DNA from: an uncultured bacterium
GTDB lineage: Bacteria; Bacteroidota; Ignavibacteria; Ignavibacteriales; Melioribacteraceae
Assembly (NCBI GenBank): GCA_937936675.1
Contig: CALDDL010000282.1
Location: 1-28,684, forward strand
DNA: 28,684 nucleotides
Direction of reading: 5' to 3'
The translations under genes and the position numbers were made by a program. The notes below the pieces were generated by a model that was not told the DNA's origin, searched no databases, and was given only the letters and a program-made list of their open reading frames with translations. Of the stretch, positions 8,008 through 15,770 are shown piece by piece. The number at the start of each line of letters is the position of its first letter. Positions within the stretch are counted from its first letter, which is position 1.

Positions 8008-8465
8008 TTTCTAAAGTATTAGTACCGATAGATTTCTCAGAATACTCAAAAAACGCTTTTAAGTACTCGATAGACTTCGTTAAACTTTTTGATGCGGAGC
8101 TTTTCCTTATTTACGTCGTAGAACCAATTATTTATCCGGCGGATTTCAGCTTAGGACAAGTAGCTATTCCATCGATAGATATCGATATGCAGAAAAAAGC
8201 AGAAGATGAACTTAATTCACTTGCAAAACAGTTTATTAAAAATAATCTAAAATATAAGGTTGTTATTAAGACAGGAAAACCATTTGTAGAGATAAACGAA
8301 TATGCAAGAGAACAAGATATCGATATGATTATAATAGCTACCCATGGTCATACTGGCGTAGAACATCTTTTATTCGGTAGCACGGCTGAAAAAGTAGTTA
8401 GAAAAGCACCGTGTCCGGTGCTTACTCTTCGTGAACCAATTAAAGGTTTTTCTTATAAGAATTAA
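8004..8465 (+). CDS. Universal stress protein (UspA family)
   Basis: A 153-aa single-domain Usp. It begins ISKVLVPIDFSEYSKNAF, with the typical VPxDFSexS start of strand 1 and helix 1, and ends with IIIATHGHTGVEHLLFGS, then EKVVRKAPCPVLTLR. The THG-x9-GS signature indicates the nucleotide-binding subgroup of universal stress proteins (MJ0577-like). Such proteins are small cytosolic dimers that respond to starvation or energy stress; the exact role is unknown. GGAGGA precedes the ATG, and the start overlaps the stop of the cNMP-binding gene (ATGA). Its last 4 nt overlap the 3' end of the convergent TPR gene. Pairing with a cNMP sensor suggests energy-state signalling, which is inference. Confidence 0.92.
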   Translation: MISKVLVPIDFSEYSKNAFKYSIDFVKLFDAELFLIYVVEPIIYPADFSLGQVAIPSIDIDMQKKAEDELNSLAKQFIKNNLKYKVVIKTGKPFVEINEYAREQDIDMIIIATHGHTGVEHLLFGSTAEKVVRKAPCPVLTLREPIKGFSYKN

Positions 8466-9085
8466 TTTATATGAGGATTGGCAGGAGCAGGAGAATTTAT
8501 TCGATCTATGGCTGCCTGTGCCATTTTTGCAATATCTGTATTTGGATTATTTTTCAAAAGGGATTGGTATAATTTTTTTGCTTTATCTTTATTACCCTTC
8601 CCTTCTTCAATTACAGCTATATTGAATTGCGATTCAAGACTTCCATTTGTCAATTTGAAAACTTGATTATTATAGGATTCTGCTTTCGAGAAATTCTTTT
8701 GCGAATATTCCATATAAGTCAATGCTTGAAGTATATCTATTCTATTCGGACCTTTAGCTAAAATCTTCTCTAATAAAGAGATAGCTTTTTCTTTCTGATG
8801 ACCAACTGCATAATATGAAGATAACTTTTTCATTTTAAGCGTATCATTAGGATTAGCTTCCACTTCTTTTTCTAATTCTTGGAGTTTTTGCATTGCAGAT
8901 TTATCGACGTTATCTCTCGAAGGCATTTTCCCTCTCATTGATTGATGCATAGCATCATCCGGCATTTGTGAATTTGATGTCCCCAAGGGATTATCGCTTG
9001 TGAAAATATTTGAACTAAAAATTGCAATTACGGTTACTGCTACTATTATTACTATTCCATATATGTAGATCGGTTTAAGCTTCAT
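8462..9085 (-). CDS. Membrane-anchored TPR-repeat protein
   Basis: A 207-aa protein with one N-terminal membrane helix (about residues 8-25, IYGIVIIVAVTVIAIFSS), then a Met/His-containing linker (MPDDAMHQSMRGKM), then helical repeats from about residue 63 to the end. At least three tetratricopeptide-like units can be read, for example EKAISLLEKILAKGPNRIDI, SKAESYNNQVFKLTNG and DKAKKLYQSLLKNNPN. The protein is probably anchored in the inner membrane with repeats in the periplasm, acting as a scaffold. A similar layout occurs in cytochrome c biogenesis CcmI/NrfG-like proteins, but no such genes are adjacent and I assign no function. Its 3' end overlaps the convergent usp gene by 4 nt. A promoter-like pair lies 40-70 nt upstream. 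Confidence 0.8.
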   Translation of the reverse strand: MKLKPIYIYGIVIIVAVTVIAIFSSNIFTSDNPLGTSNSQMPDDAMHQSMRGKMPSRDNVDKSAMQKLQELEKEVEANPNDTLKMKKLSSYYAVGHQKEKAISLLEKILAKGPNRIDILQALTYMEYSQKNFSKAESYNNQVFKLTNGSLESQFNIAVIEEGKGNKDKAKKLYQSLLKNNPNTDIAKMAQAAIDRINSPAPANPHIN

Positions 9086-9124
9086 CTTTTACCTATGATT
9101 AATATTTTATTAAGACAATTGGAT

Positions 9125-9154
9125 AATATATATTTTTTATAATTATACGACAAA
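9125..9154 (-). promoter_or_regulatory. Candidate Bacteroidota-type promoter for the TPR gene
   Basis: On the minus strand, TTTG (9151-9154) is followed after 18 nt by TATATATT (9125-9132), an approximate match to the -33 TTTG and -7 TAnnTTTG elements. The surrounding DNA is very AT-rich, so the match could be chance. Confidence 0.35.
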
Positions 9155-9173
9155 GAAATTTAATATATTTTTA

Positions 9174-10553
9174 TCATTTTATACGCATAGTTGTAAGAAA
9201 AATATGTGACTTACCCGGAAGATATATTTTCATTTCTTGATTTGTCGGCGAGATTGTTAAAACTTTTTTCTCAATTTCCGAAATAGATTCATTTAAATTA
9301 TCTTCCATGAATGTTATATAATATAGTTTTTGATTTAATACATCCCCTTTTAAATAAAAGAAATTTTCCGAACTACTATTATTAACTACACAAACGGAAA
9401 ATTCGTTTTTATATAAAGCAGCAGTTGCTCGTAAATCAATAGAAGTTGAATTAATTTTTATAATATCCGCACCTTGCGGGAAAAGTTTTGCAAATAATCC
9501 CCAAGTATAAAACCAAGGTCTAAGACTAAATTGTTTTTGCTTATTTTTCCAAGCACCCCACTGAAAATCCGGATGGCTGTTATCATCTAACATCCAAGCC
9601 AGCACGGAATTAGCTCCGGCATTTAATGCTTGGCATCCATAATCTGCCATAAACTGAGCATAATCAAATGAATCTATGTTTTCATTTATTTCAGCGTTTT
9701 GCCCGTCTCTCATTCCGGCTTCGCTTATAAAAAATAATTTTTCTCTGTTCTCTTTCTTAAAATCTTTAATAGAAATAAAATCTTTTGTTTTATAATAAAT
9801 TCCACCTACTAAAAGATCCTTTTTCCATTCATAAATATGGACATCAAATAAACCAATTTGAGAACTAAGATCATTTATACTATTTTTAAACCATTCATCA
9901 TTATTACTTTGTCCGGGAGCCATAAATTTGATTTTGGGAATAACTCCTTTTTTCTCAAAACCGTTATACAAATATTCAAATCCTCTTTTCCATCTTTGAT
10001 AATCACCTACTTCATAATTAGGCTCATTTACAAATCCAAAATATTTTATGCAACTATAATTCTTCTTATTTACAAAATAATCCATGTATTTTATTATCAT
10101 ATCTAAATACTTTGATTCATCAACTTTATTAAGTTTATTATGATTTAACCATTCCGGTTCAATTCCCCATTCTTGTATAATAACAGAAATTTCATTTTCT
10201 TCACAATAATCCAATATTTTAGTCAAATTATAAAATTCGTTGCTGCTAGTAATAAAGTCATCATTTTCATCAAATGCCCATTTCACCTGCATCATAGTTC
10301 TTATTATTTTAAAATTCATCCACTTAGCACGTTCAAAAATCATTTTATAATCATTGTCATCGATTTTCATATTAAAATAATTTCTTGCATCCCACTCAAA
10401 ACCTAATCCTCTAAAATTCTTTGAAGATATTTTTGTAGTATCAATATTTATGATAAAAGGAACAGGCTCTTTTTTTATTATTTCGGTTGAGCAGCCACTT
10501 ATATATCCAAATGAAAAAATGAAAAAAGTAATAAATCTGATATTTTTTATCAT
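9174..10553 (-). CDS. Lipoprotein glycoside hydrolase, clan GH-A (TIM-barrel)
   Basis: A 459-aa protein with a signal peptide ending in a lipobox-like ISGC (Cys21), so it is a probable outer- or inner-membrane lipoprotein. The body looks like a (beta/alpha)8 retaining glycosidase: FRGLGFEWDA near strand 1, RTMMQVKW, FGFVNEPNY with the candidate acid/base Glu177 in the Asn-Glu-Pro triplet, VHIYEW, and FFISEAGMRDG with the candidate nucleophile Glu278. After the barrel (about residue 370) comes a C-terminal beta-sandwich-like region (RATAALYKNEFSVCVVNNSS), as in GH5, GH30 and GH39 relatives. The family within the clan and the substrate are not determinable by eye. It stands alone, with no SusC/SusD pair next to it, and is divergent from thioredoxin with 65 nt between. 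Confidence 0.75.
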   Translation of the reverse strand: MIKNIRFITFFIFSFGYISGCSTEIIKKEPVPFIINIDTTKISSKNFRGLGFEWDARNYFNMKIDDNDYKMIFERAKWMNFKIIRTMMQVKWAFDENDDFITSSNEFYNLTKILDYCEENEISVIIQEWGIEPEWLNHNKLNKVDESKYLDMIIKYMDYFVNKKNYSCIKYFGFVNEPNYEVGDYQRWKRGFEYLYNGFEKKGVIPKIKFMAPGQSNNDEWFKNSINDLSSQIGLFDVHIYEWKKDLLVGGIYYKTKDFISIKDFKKENREKLFFISEAGMRDGQNAEINENIDSFDYAQFMADYGCQALNAGANSVLAWMLDDNSHPDFQWGAWKNKQKQFSLRPWFYTWGLFAKLFPQGADIIKINSTSIDLRATAALYKNEFSVCVVNNSSSENFFYLKGDVLNQKLYYITFMEDNLNESISEIEKKVLTISPTNQEMKIYLPGKSHIFLTTMRIK

Positions 10554-10618
10554 AAATCTGAATCCTTTTTAATTATTTTTTATCTCATTAGTATAAATTA
10601 CATAAAAAAGGGAAGATT

Positions 10619-10984
10619 ATGACAGAGAAATTAACAAAAGCAAAATTCATCAATGAAATTTTTGATTATGAAAATAATCAAGAATGGAGCTATAAGGGAG
10701 ATTTACCGGCATTTGTAGATTTTTACGCCGACTGGTGCGGTCCGTGCAAAATGGTTGCTCCGATAGTTGAAGAATTATCTGTGGAATATGCAGGGAAAGT
10801 CAACTTTTTTAAAGTCGATACAGAAGCAGAACAAGAATTAGCTTCCGTATTCGGTATCCGTTCTATTCCTTCATTATTGTTTATTCCGGCAAATGGTAAA
10901 CCACAAATGGCACAAGGTGCTTTACCAAAAGAATCATTGATAAAAGCTATCGATGAAATTTTGCTCGACCAAAAAGCAAATTAA
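10619..10984 (+). CDS. trxA: Thioredoxin
   Basis: A 121-aa thioredoxin. The redox centre DFYADWCGPCKMVAPI has Cys40 and Cys43, FFKVDTEAEQELASVFGIRSIPS carries the cis-proline Pro84, and the C-terminus is a normal helix. There is no signal peptide, so it is a cytosolic dithiol reductant for proteins such as ribonucleotide reductase or peroxiredoxins. The N-terminus has about 15 residues more than E. coli thioredoxin (MTEKLTKAKFINEIFDYENN), a feature I associate with Bacteroidota thioredoxins. GGGAAG just before the ATG serves as a weak ribosome-binding site. It is followed by a 313-nt gene-free stretch before the sigma factor, and no U-tract terminator is visible after it. Confidence 0.94.
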   Translation: MTEKLTKAKFINEIFDYENNQEWSYKGDLPAFVDFYADWCGPCKMVAPIVEELSVEYAGKVNFFKVDTEAEQELASVFGIRSIPSLLFIPANGKPQMAQGALPKESLIKAIDEILLDQKAN

Positions 10985-11000
10985 TTTGATTTTCAAGTAA

Positions 11001-11065
11001 ATAATTCTACTTTATATCGGCATATTATAATCCCTTTATAATATTGAAGAAAAAAGTAGAATTAT
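11001..11065. repeat. Nested inverted repeat (13-bp outer arms, 9-bp inner hairpin)
   Basis: The outer arms ATAATTCTACTTT (11001-11013) and AAAGTAGAATTAT (11053-11065) are perfect reverse complements. Inside lies ATATTATAA / TTATAATAT (11022-11030, 11036-11044) with loop TCCCT. Between the two stems sits a symmetric internal loop of 8 nt on each side. No U-run follows on either strand, so it is not a standard terminator. It may be a trxA 3' UTR structure or a protein-binding dyad. Confidence 0.7.
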
Positions 11066-11156
11066 GATTCTTGAATTATAATATTTAATCTTCATCTTTC
11101 TTTCCATAATTTCTGCAAAAATTTAAATTAGGATTTTAGCTTCAATTTATATAATT

Positions 11157-11184
11157 TTGCAAGGTTAAACTGTTTTTAGATAAT
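11157..11184 (+). promoter_or_regulatory. Candidate sigma-70-like promoter of the primary sigma factor gene
   Basis: TTGCAA (11157-11162), 16-nt spacer, GATAAT (11179-11184). The upstream TTTG (11156-11159) also gives a Bacteroidota-like -33 element. It predicts a start near 11190 and a leader of about 105 nt. Confidence 0.45.
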
Positions 11185-11282
11185 AGGATAAGACCTGCAA
11201 AATAAATCTACGATTTTTACCAATTATAATATGGTTATCTATACGGAACAATTCGCAAATCAATGCAGTAAAATGATGAATT

Positions 11283-11300
11283 AAGGAGTTATTAATTTTG
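11283..11300 (+). promoter_or_regulatory. Ribosome-binding site and TTG start codon of the sigma factor
   Basis: AAGGAG (11283-11288), 9-nt spacer, TTG (11298-11300). An in-frame TGA at 11277 blocks an upstream start, and no ATG occurs until far inside the conserved protein, so TTG is the real start. Confidence 0.8.
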
Positions 11301-12158
11301 AAAATTACAAAACAATTTACAAATAGGGAAAGCAAATCTTTAGATCAGTATCTTCAAGAAATTGGAAAAGTTGATTTATTAACTCCCGACGAGGAAATTG
11401 AATTAGCAATAAGAATTAAAAAAGGTGATCAAATCGCTTTAGAAAAATTAACTAAAGCAAATTTGAGATTCGTTGTTAGTGTGGCTAAACAATATCAAAA
11501 CCAAGGACTTCCATTAGGAGATTTAATTAATGAAGGAAATCTTGGTCTTATTAAAGCCGGCAAAAGATTCGATGAAACTAGAGGTTTTAAATTTATTTCT
11601 TATGCAGTTTGGTGGATCAGACAGTCGATCATGCAGGCAATTGCCGAACAATCAAGAATGGTTAGACTCCCTCTTAATAGAGTCGGTGCTTTAAATAAAA
11701 TGAGCAAAGCTCTTAGTCAATTAGAGCAAGAATACGAAAGAAGACCAAATCCGGAAGAAATAGCCGCACAACTAGAGATGGACGTTGAAGATGTTACTTA
11801 CGCAATGCAAATTGCAGGTCGCCACGTATCAGTGGATGCTCCCTTCGCTCATAGCGACGATAATACAAATAGTTTATTAGACGTTATGCCTAATGACGAT
11901 CAACCCGCTCCCGACCAATTCCTTATGAAGGAATCCCTTAAAGCAGAAATTGAACGATCTCTCTCTACTCTGACTGATAGAGAAGCAGAAGTTATTCGCC
12001 TTTATTTCGGTCTTGGCAAAGAGCATTCGCTTACTTTAGAAGAAATCGGCGAGAAACTTAATCTTACAAGAGAAAGAGTTCGTCAAATTAAAGAAAAAGC
12101 ATTACTCAGATTACGACATTCCACCCGAAGCAAAAACTTAAAAGCTTATTTAGGTTAA
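11298..12158 (+). CDS. rpoD: Primary RNA polymerase sigma factor (short RpoD/SigA type)
   Basis: A 286-aa sigma-70 lacking region 1.1 and beginning KITKQFTNRESKSLDQYLQE, the form typical of the Bacteroidota/Chlorobiota lineages. Region 1.2 is SLDQYLQEIGKVDLLTPDEE (14-33). Region 2 includes LRFVVSVAKQY, GDLINEGNLGLIKAGKRFD and the -10-reading SYAVWWIRQSIMQAI (101-115). Region 3 is about 125-195. Region 4 has LTDREAEVIRLYFGLG and the -35-reading helix-turn-helix TLEEIGEKLNLTRERVRQIK (246-265). It directs the bulk of transcription. It uses a TTG start behind a good AAGGAG, with a strong terminator five bases after the stop, so it is monocistronic. Confidence 0.95.
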   Translation: MKITKQFTNRESKSLDQYLQEIGKVDLLTPDEEIELAIRIKKGDQIALEKLTKANLRFVVSVAKQYQNQGLPLGDLINEGNLGLIKAGKRFDETRGFKFISYAVWWIRQSIMQAIAEQSRMVRLPLNRVGALNKMSKALSQLEQEYERRPNPEEIAAQLEMDVEDVTYAMQIAGRHVSVDAPFAHSDDNTNSLLDVMPNDDQPAPDQFLMKESLKAEIERSLSTLTDREAEVIRLYFGLGKEHSLTLEEIGEKLNLTRERVRQIKEKALLRLRHSTRSKNLKAYLG

Positions 12159-12162
12159 CGAC

Positions 12163-12193
12163 AAAAAGCCATTGCACCGCAATGGCTTTTTTT
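12163..12193 (+). terminator. Rho-independent terminator after rpoD
   Basis: The arms AAAAAGCCATTGC (12163-12175) and GCAATGGCTTTTT (12179-12191) form a perfect 13-bp stem with loop ACC, running into seven T residues (12187-12193). The stem is strong and sits just past the rpoD stop. Confidence 0.93.
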
Positions 12194-12235
12194 ATTATTA
12201 TAAATAAGACAATTTAATACTATTAGCGAATTTAT

Positions 12236-13705
12236 ATGACCAATTTAGAATCTTATTTCAAAAAATACCGGGATAATATTATCGGTATTGATCATGAATT
12301 TAATTCACCTTACGGTACAAAAAAAATTATTTATGCCGATTGGATAGCAAGCGGAAGGCTATATTCCCCTATCGAAAAAAGAATGAATGAATTCTTTGCT
12401 CCTTTTGTGGGCAATACGCATTCGGAATCTAGCGTTACCGGTACTTCAATGACTTTAGCATATAAAGAAGCACGAAGTATTATAAAGAAACATGTTAATG
12501 CCGGAGCTGATGATGTCCTCCTTTTTGTCGGTTCGGGTATGACTGCCGCCGTCAATAAATTCCAGCGAATTCTTGGTATTAAAATTTGTGAACAATTAAA
12601 TAAATACACTAATGTCCCTCTCGAAGATAAGCCGATTATATTCCTAACTCACATGGAACACCATTCTAATCAAACATCATGGTTAGAGACTATTTGTGAT
12701 GTGGAAGTAATTGAACCTGATTCGCAAGGACTTATTGATCTTAATCATTTAGAAGAACTTTTACAGAAATATAAAAATAGAAAAATAAAAATCGGTTCAT
12801 TTACCGCAGCTTCAAACGTTACGGGTATTCAAACGCCTTATTACGAAATGGCAAAATTAATGCACGAAAATGATGGTCTATCCTTTGTTGATTTTGCAGC
12901 CTCCGCTCCCTATGTTGATATAAATATGAATCCGGGTGATCCCCTTATGCGCTTAGATGCCATCTTTTTTTCGCCTCATAAATTCTTAGGTGGTCCGGGT
13001 ACATCCGGAGTCCTAATTTTTAATTCAAAATTATATCACAAATCTATTCCCGATCATCCCGGGGGAGGAACGGTGGAATGGACTAATCCTTGGGGCACCC
13101 ACCAATATATAAAAGATATTGAGATGAGAGAAGACGGCGGTACTCCCGGCTTTCTTCAAGCAATTAAAGCAGCTCTTTGTATAAAATTAAAAGAAGAGAT
13201 AAAATCAGAAAATATTATTAAGCGTGAAGAAGAATTGCTCAAGATTGCCTTACCTCGATTAAAAGCAAATCATAAAATCCATATACTTGCAAATGATATC
13301 GAGCATCGCCTCGGTATTTTATCTTTTTATGTGGAAGATATTCATTATAATTTAATGGTTACTTTGTTGAATGATAAATTCGGTATTCAAGTAAGAGGCG
13401 GATGTTCTTGTGCTGGAACTTATGGGCATTATTTATTACATGTGGATCCTACTCGCTCTAAAAGAATTACGGATAAGATTAATGAAGGCGATCTTTCAGA
13501 GAAACCCGGCTGGGTCCGTCTTTCTCTTCATCCAACTATGACTGATGATGAACTTTTATTCATATTAGATAGTATTGAAGAAACTGTTCAAAATGCAGCA
13601 GAATGGGAAAAGGAATATAATTATTCCAAAACGACAAATGAATTTACTCACAAGAAAGTCGCTTCAGAAATTCCTTTAATGGTTAAAGAGTGGTTTGTTC
13701 TTTAA
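12236..13705 (+). CDS. Class V aminotransferase-fold PLP enzyme, cysteine desulfurase-like
   Basis: A 489-aa PLP enzyme of the NifS/SufS fold. YADWIASGRLYSPIE gives the N-terminal substrate loop, THSESSVTG the phosphate region, FLTHMEHHSNQTSWLE the PLP-stacking His region, SFVDFAASAPY the PLP aspartate (Asp219) and FFSPHKFLGGPG the Schiff-base Lys249. Near the C-terminus QVRGGCSCAGTYGHYLL places Cys390 and Cys392 where desulfurases carry the catalytic cysteine. It is about 80 residues longer than SufS and has no SufE, SufU or IscU neighbour, so it belongs to the large, poorly characterised class V branch rather than to canonical Fe-S assembly. It is probably transcribed from a promoter in the 42 nt after the rpoD terminator, and converges on hisIE with a one-base gap. 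Confidence 0.82.
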   Translation: MTNLESYFKKYRDNIIGIDHEFNSPYGTKKIIYADWIASGRLYSPIEKRMNEFFAPFVGNTHSESSVTGTSMTLAYKEARSIIKKHVNAGADDVLLFVGSGMTAAVNKFQRILGIKICEQLNKYTNVPLEDKPIIFLTHMEHHSNQTSWLETICDVEVIEPDSQGLIDLNHLEELLQKYKNRKIKIGSFTAASNVTGIQTPYYEMAKLMHENDGLSFVDFAASAPYVDINMNPGDPLMRLDAIFFSPHKFLGGPGTSGVLIFNSKLYHKSIPDHPGGGTVEWTNPWGTHQYIKDIEMREDGGTPGFLQAIKAALCIKLKEEIKSENIIKREEELLKIALPRLKANHKIHILANDIEHRLGILSFYVEDIHYNLMVTLLNDKFGIQVRGGCSCAGTYGHYLLHVDPTRSKRITDKINEGDLSEKPGWVRLSLHPTMTDDELLFILDSIEETVQNAAEWEKEYNYSKTTNEFTHKKVASEIPLMVKEWFVL

Positions 13706-13706
13706 A

Positions 13707-14309
13707 CTATTTTTTATGCCGCTTCTCTAATTCATTGTTTATATCAGCTAATGAAATATCCATCTGATTCATCAATACCATAAGGTGAAAGAAAAGATCG
13801 GATATTTCATATATTGCCTCTTCTTTATTATTGTTCATTGAAGCAATAACAGTTTCGATCGCCTCTTCTCCGACCTTTTGAGCAATACGATTTATTCCCG
13901 AATTGAATAATTTTGTTGAGTAAGAATTTTCTGGCATTTCTATTTTTCTTTTCTTAATAATATCATATAGATAATTAAAAGAAAATTTTTCTTCGACGTC
14001 TATATCAAAGCATGAATAATTGCCTGAATGACAGACTGGACCTTTCGGTTTCACTTTTATTAATAAAGAATCATTATCGCAGTCAAGTTTTATATCTAAT
14101 ACATTTAAGAAATTTCCTGATGTCTCCCCTTTCGTCCACAGTCGATTTTTTGATCTACTAAAGAACGTAACGAGAGACAATTCGATAGTTATTTTTAACG
14201 ACTCCTGATTCATAAATCCTAACATCAAAACTTTCTCGTTTTCATCAATAATTATAGCTGGTACTAATCCATTCATTTTATCGAAATCAATCTTTTTAAT
14301 ATCAATCAT
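13707..14309 (-). CDS. hisIE: Bifunctional phosphoribosyl-AMP cyclohydrolase / phosphoribosyl-ATP pyrophosphatase
   Basis: A 200-aa fusion of HisI and HisE. HisI (about 1-108) has LMLGFMNQESL, the SRSKNRLWTKGETSGN substrate motif and metal ligands in LDCDND (Asp76, Cys77, Asp78) plus Cys93 and Cys100. HisE (about 110-200) has NRIAQKVGEEAIETVIA and the acidic EEAIYEISDLFFHLMVLM typical of MazG-like pyrophosphatases. It performs steps 2 and 3 of histidine synthesis, converting PR-ATP to PR-AMP and then to ProFAR. It is the last gene of the his operon, overlaps hisF by 4 nt (ATGA) and ends one base from the convergent PLP-enzyme gene. No terminator is visible between them. Confidence 0.96.
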   Translation of the reverse strand: MIDIKKIDFDKMNGLVPAIIIDENEKVLMLGFMNQESLKITIELSLVTFFSRSKNRLWTKGETSGNFLNVLDIKLDCDNDSLLIKVKPKGPVCHSGNYSCFDIDVEEKFSFNYLYDIIKKRKIEMPENSYSTKLFNSGINRIAQKVGEEAIETVIASMNNNKEEAIYEISDLFFHLMVLMNQMDISLADINNELEKRHKK

Positions 14310-15061
14310 AATCTAACCTTAATACCATTTTCTGATAAATATTTTTTTAGTTCAGGAATAGGGAGAATGTTATAGTGAAATAAACTTGCAGCAAGTCCGG
14401 CAGAAATTCCTGTATCTAAGAATAGATCACGAAAATCTTCTTTCTTGCCCGCACCACCTGAGGCAATAACTGGAATTGAAACATTCTTTTCAACTTTGGA
14501 AAGAAATTCAATATCGAATCCGCTCTTAGTTCCATCTTTATTCATAGAGGTTATTAATAATTCACCTGCTCCCAAATCTTGCAATTCTTTACACCATTCT
14601 ATTCCATCCAATCCGGTAGCTTCTTTTCCTGCTTTAATAAATACTTCGTATCTATCATTAATACGTTTTATATCCACTGCCGCAACGATAGCTTGACTTC
14701 CATATTTCTTTGCGGCTTCTGTTATAATAGATTTATTTTTAACTGCAATCGTGTTCAATGAAACTTTATCTGCACCTGCAAATATTAATTCATAGATATT
14801 TTCTATTGAACTTATTCCACCACCGACTGTAAAAGGTATTCTAATTACTTTGGCAATATCTTTTACAAGTTCAATTAATGTTTTTCTCTTTTCTTCGGTG
14901 GCTGTTATATCTAAGAATACTAATTCATCTGCATATTCTTCATAATATTTCATTGATAATTCGATTGCCTCACCTGCATATTCAAGAGACTTAAAATTAA
15001 CTCCCTTTACTACTACTTTATCTTTAATATCAAGACAAGGAATAATTCTTTTAGTTACCAA
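14306..15061 (-). CDS. hisF: Imidazole glycerol phosphate synthase, cyclase subunit
   Basis: A 251-aa TIM barrel. RIIPCLDIKDKVVVKG carries catalytic Asp11, VFLDITA the strand-2 motif, FTVGGGISS the first phosphate site, AAVDIKR catalytic Asp130, and TSMNKDGTKSGFD the KDG loop with Asp176. With HisH it makes imidazole glycerol phosphate and AICAR from PRFAR and ammonia. The start codon is TTG at 15061, which places residue 1 exactly where HisF proteins normally begin (M-x-x-K-R). No ATG alternative exists nearby, and a GGAG lies ten bases upstream inside hisA. It overlaps hisA by 11 nt and hisIE by 4 nt. Confidence 0.96.
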   Translation of the reverse strand: MVTKRIIPCLDIKDKVVVKGVNFKSLEYAGEAIELSMKYYEEYADELVFLDITATEEKRKTLIELVKDIAKVIRIPFTVGGGISSIENIYELIFAGADKVSLNTIAVKNKSIITEAAKKYGSQAIVAAVDIKRINDRYEVFIKAGKEATGLDGIEWCKELQDLGAGELLITSMNKDGTKSGFDIEFLSKVEKNVSIPVIASGGAGKKEDFRDLFLDTGISAGLAASLFHYNILPIPELKKYLSENGIKVRL

Positions 15062-15770
15062 AACTTTTTAACTCCTTTAGAGAAATTTTGTTTTCAAAAA
15101 TTGCTTTACCAACTACAACACCATAAACGCCAATATTTTCCAGAATCTTTAAATCATCAAGTGAGGAAACACCACCGGAAGCAATGATCTTTATTCCCGG
15201 ATATTTTTCTTGTAATTCTTTATATAAATCAAAATTAGGTGATTGAAGCATACCATCTCTTTTAATATCCGTTATCAAAAATGTATTAGTCTTAAGTTCA
15301 ACTCCCATCTTTATTGCATCATCAATATTTATATTACTATTTTCTTTCCACCCTCTGATATAAACATTCTTTTCCATTATATCCGCACTGATAATCAATC
15401 GTTCGGGATTATATAAGGATACCATTTTCTTAAATTCATTATTGTCGCTAAAAAAAAGAGAGCCGATAATAAAGTAATCTACTCCGGCTTTAGATAGGTG
15501 CTCTAATTCAAATGCCTTTCTAATTCCTCCGCCATATTGAATTTCTAAATCGTTATTAAATTTAAAATCATTTACAAAACTAAAATCGGTTATTTTCTCA
15601 GTTTCGGCATTAGAAAGATTAACTAAATGAAGCCGCTTAAAATCGTATTCTTTAATCTGCTCAATAAAATCAAGAGGATTTTCATAATAGATAGTTTTTG
15701 CATTATATTCCCCTTGCTTCAATCTAACTATCTTTCCGTCTATTAAATCAATTGCAGGTATTATTAACAT
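15051..15770 (-). CDS. hisA: ProFAR isomerase
   Basis: A 239-aa TIM barrel with IPAIDLIDGKIVRLKQGEY (Asp8), IQYGGGIRK, IIGSLFF, ISADI with the second catalytic Asp130, ITDIKRDGML (Thr167, Asp172), IIASGGVSS and VVVGKAIFE. It catalyses the Amadori rearrangement of ProFAR to PRFAR. The strand-2 segment reads LHLVNLSNAETE, with Asn where many HisA proteins have Asp (VDL), a mild deviation. Its place inside the his operon, overlapping hisH by 7 nt and hisF by 11 nt, makes this the genuine histidine enzyme and the copy at 6697-7449 the paralog. Confidence 0.95.
   Translation of the reverse strand: MLIIPAIDLIDGKIVRLKQGEYNAKTIYYENPLDFIEQIKEYDFKRLHLVNLSNAETEKITDFSFVNDFKFNNDLEIQYGGGIRKAFELEHLSKAGVDYFIIGSLFFSDNNEFKKMVSLYNPERLIISADIMEKNVYIRGWKENSNINIDDAIKMGVELKTNTFLITDIKRDGMLQSPNFDLYKELQEKYPGIKIIASGGVSSLDDLKILENIGVYGVVVGKAIFENKISLKELKSFGN

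Larger units (their letters stand above)
10985..11297 (+). other. Gene-free region between trxA and the sigma factor gene
   Basis: This 313-nt AT-rich stretch carries no plausible gene. It holds a compound inverted repeat (11001-11065), a good promoter candidate (11157-11184), and a likely 5' leader of about 100 nt ending in AAGGAG before a TTG start. It is the longest gene-free stretch of the window. Confidence 0.75.

Noticed and set aside
11001..11065. Rho-independent terminator for trxA
   Set aside because: The stem is AT-rich and no T-run follows it on either strand.
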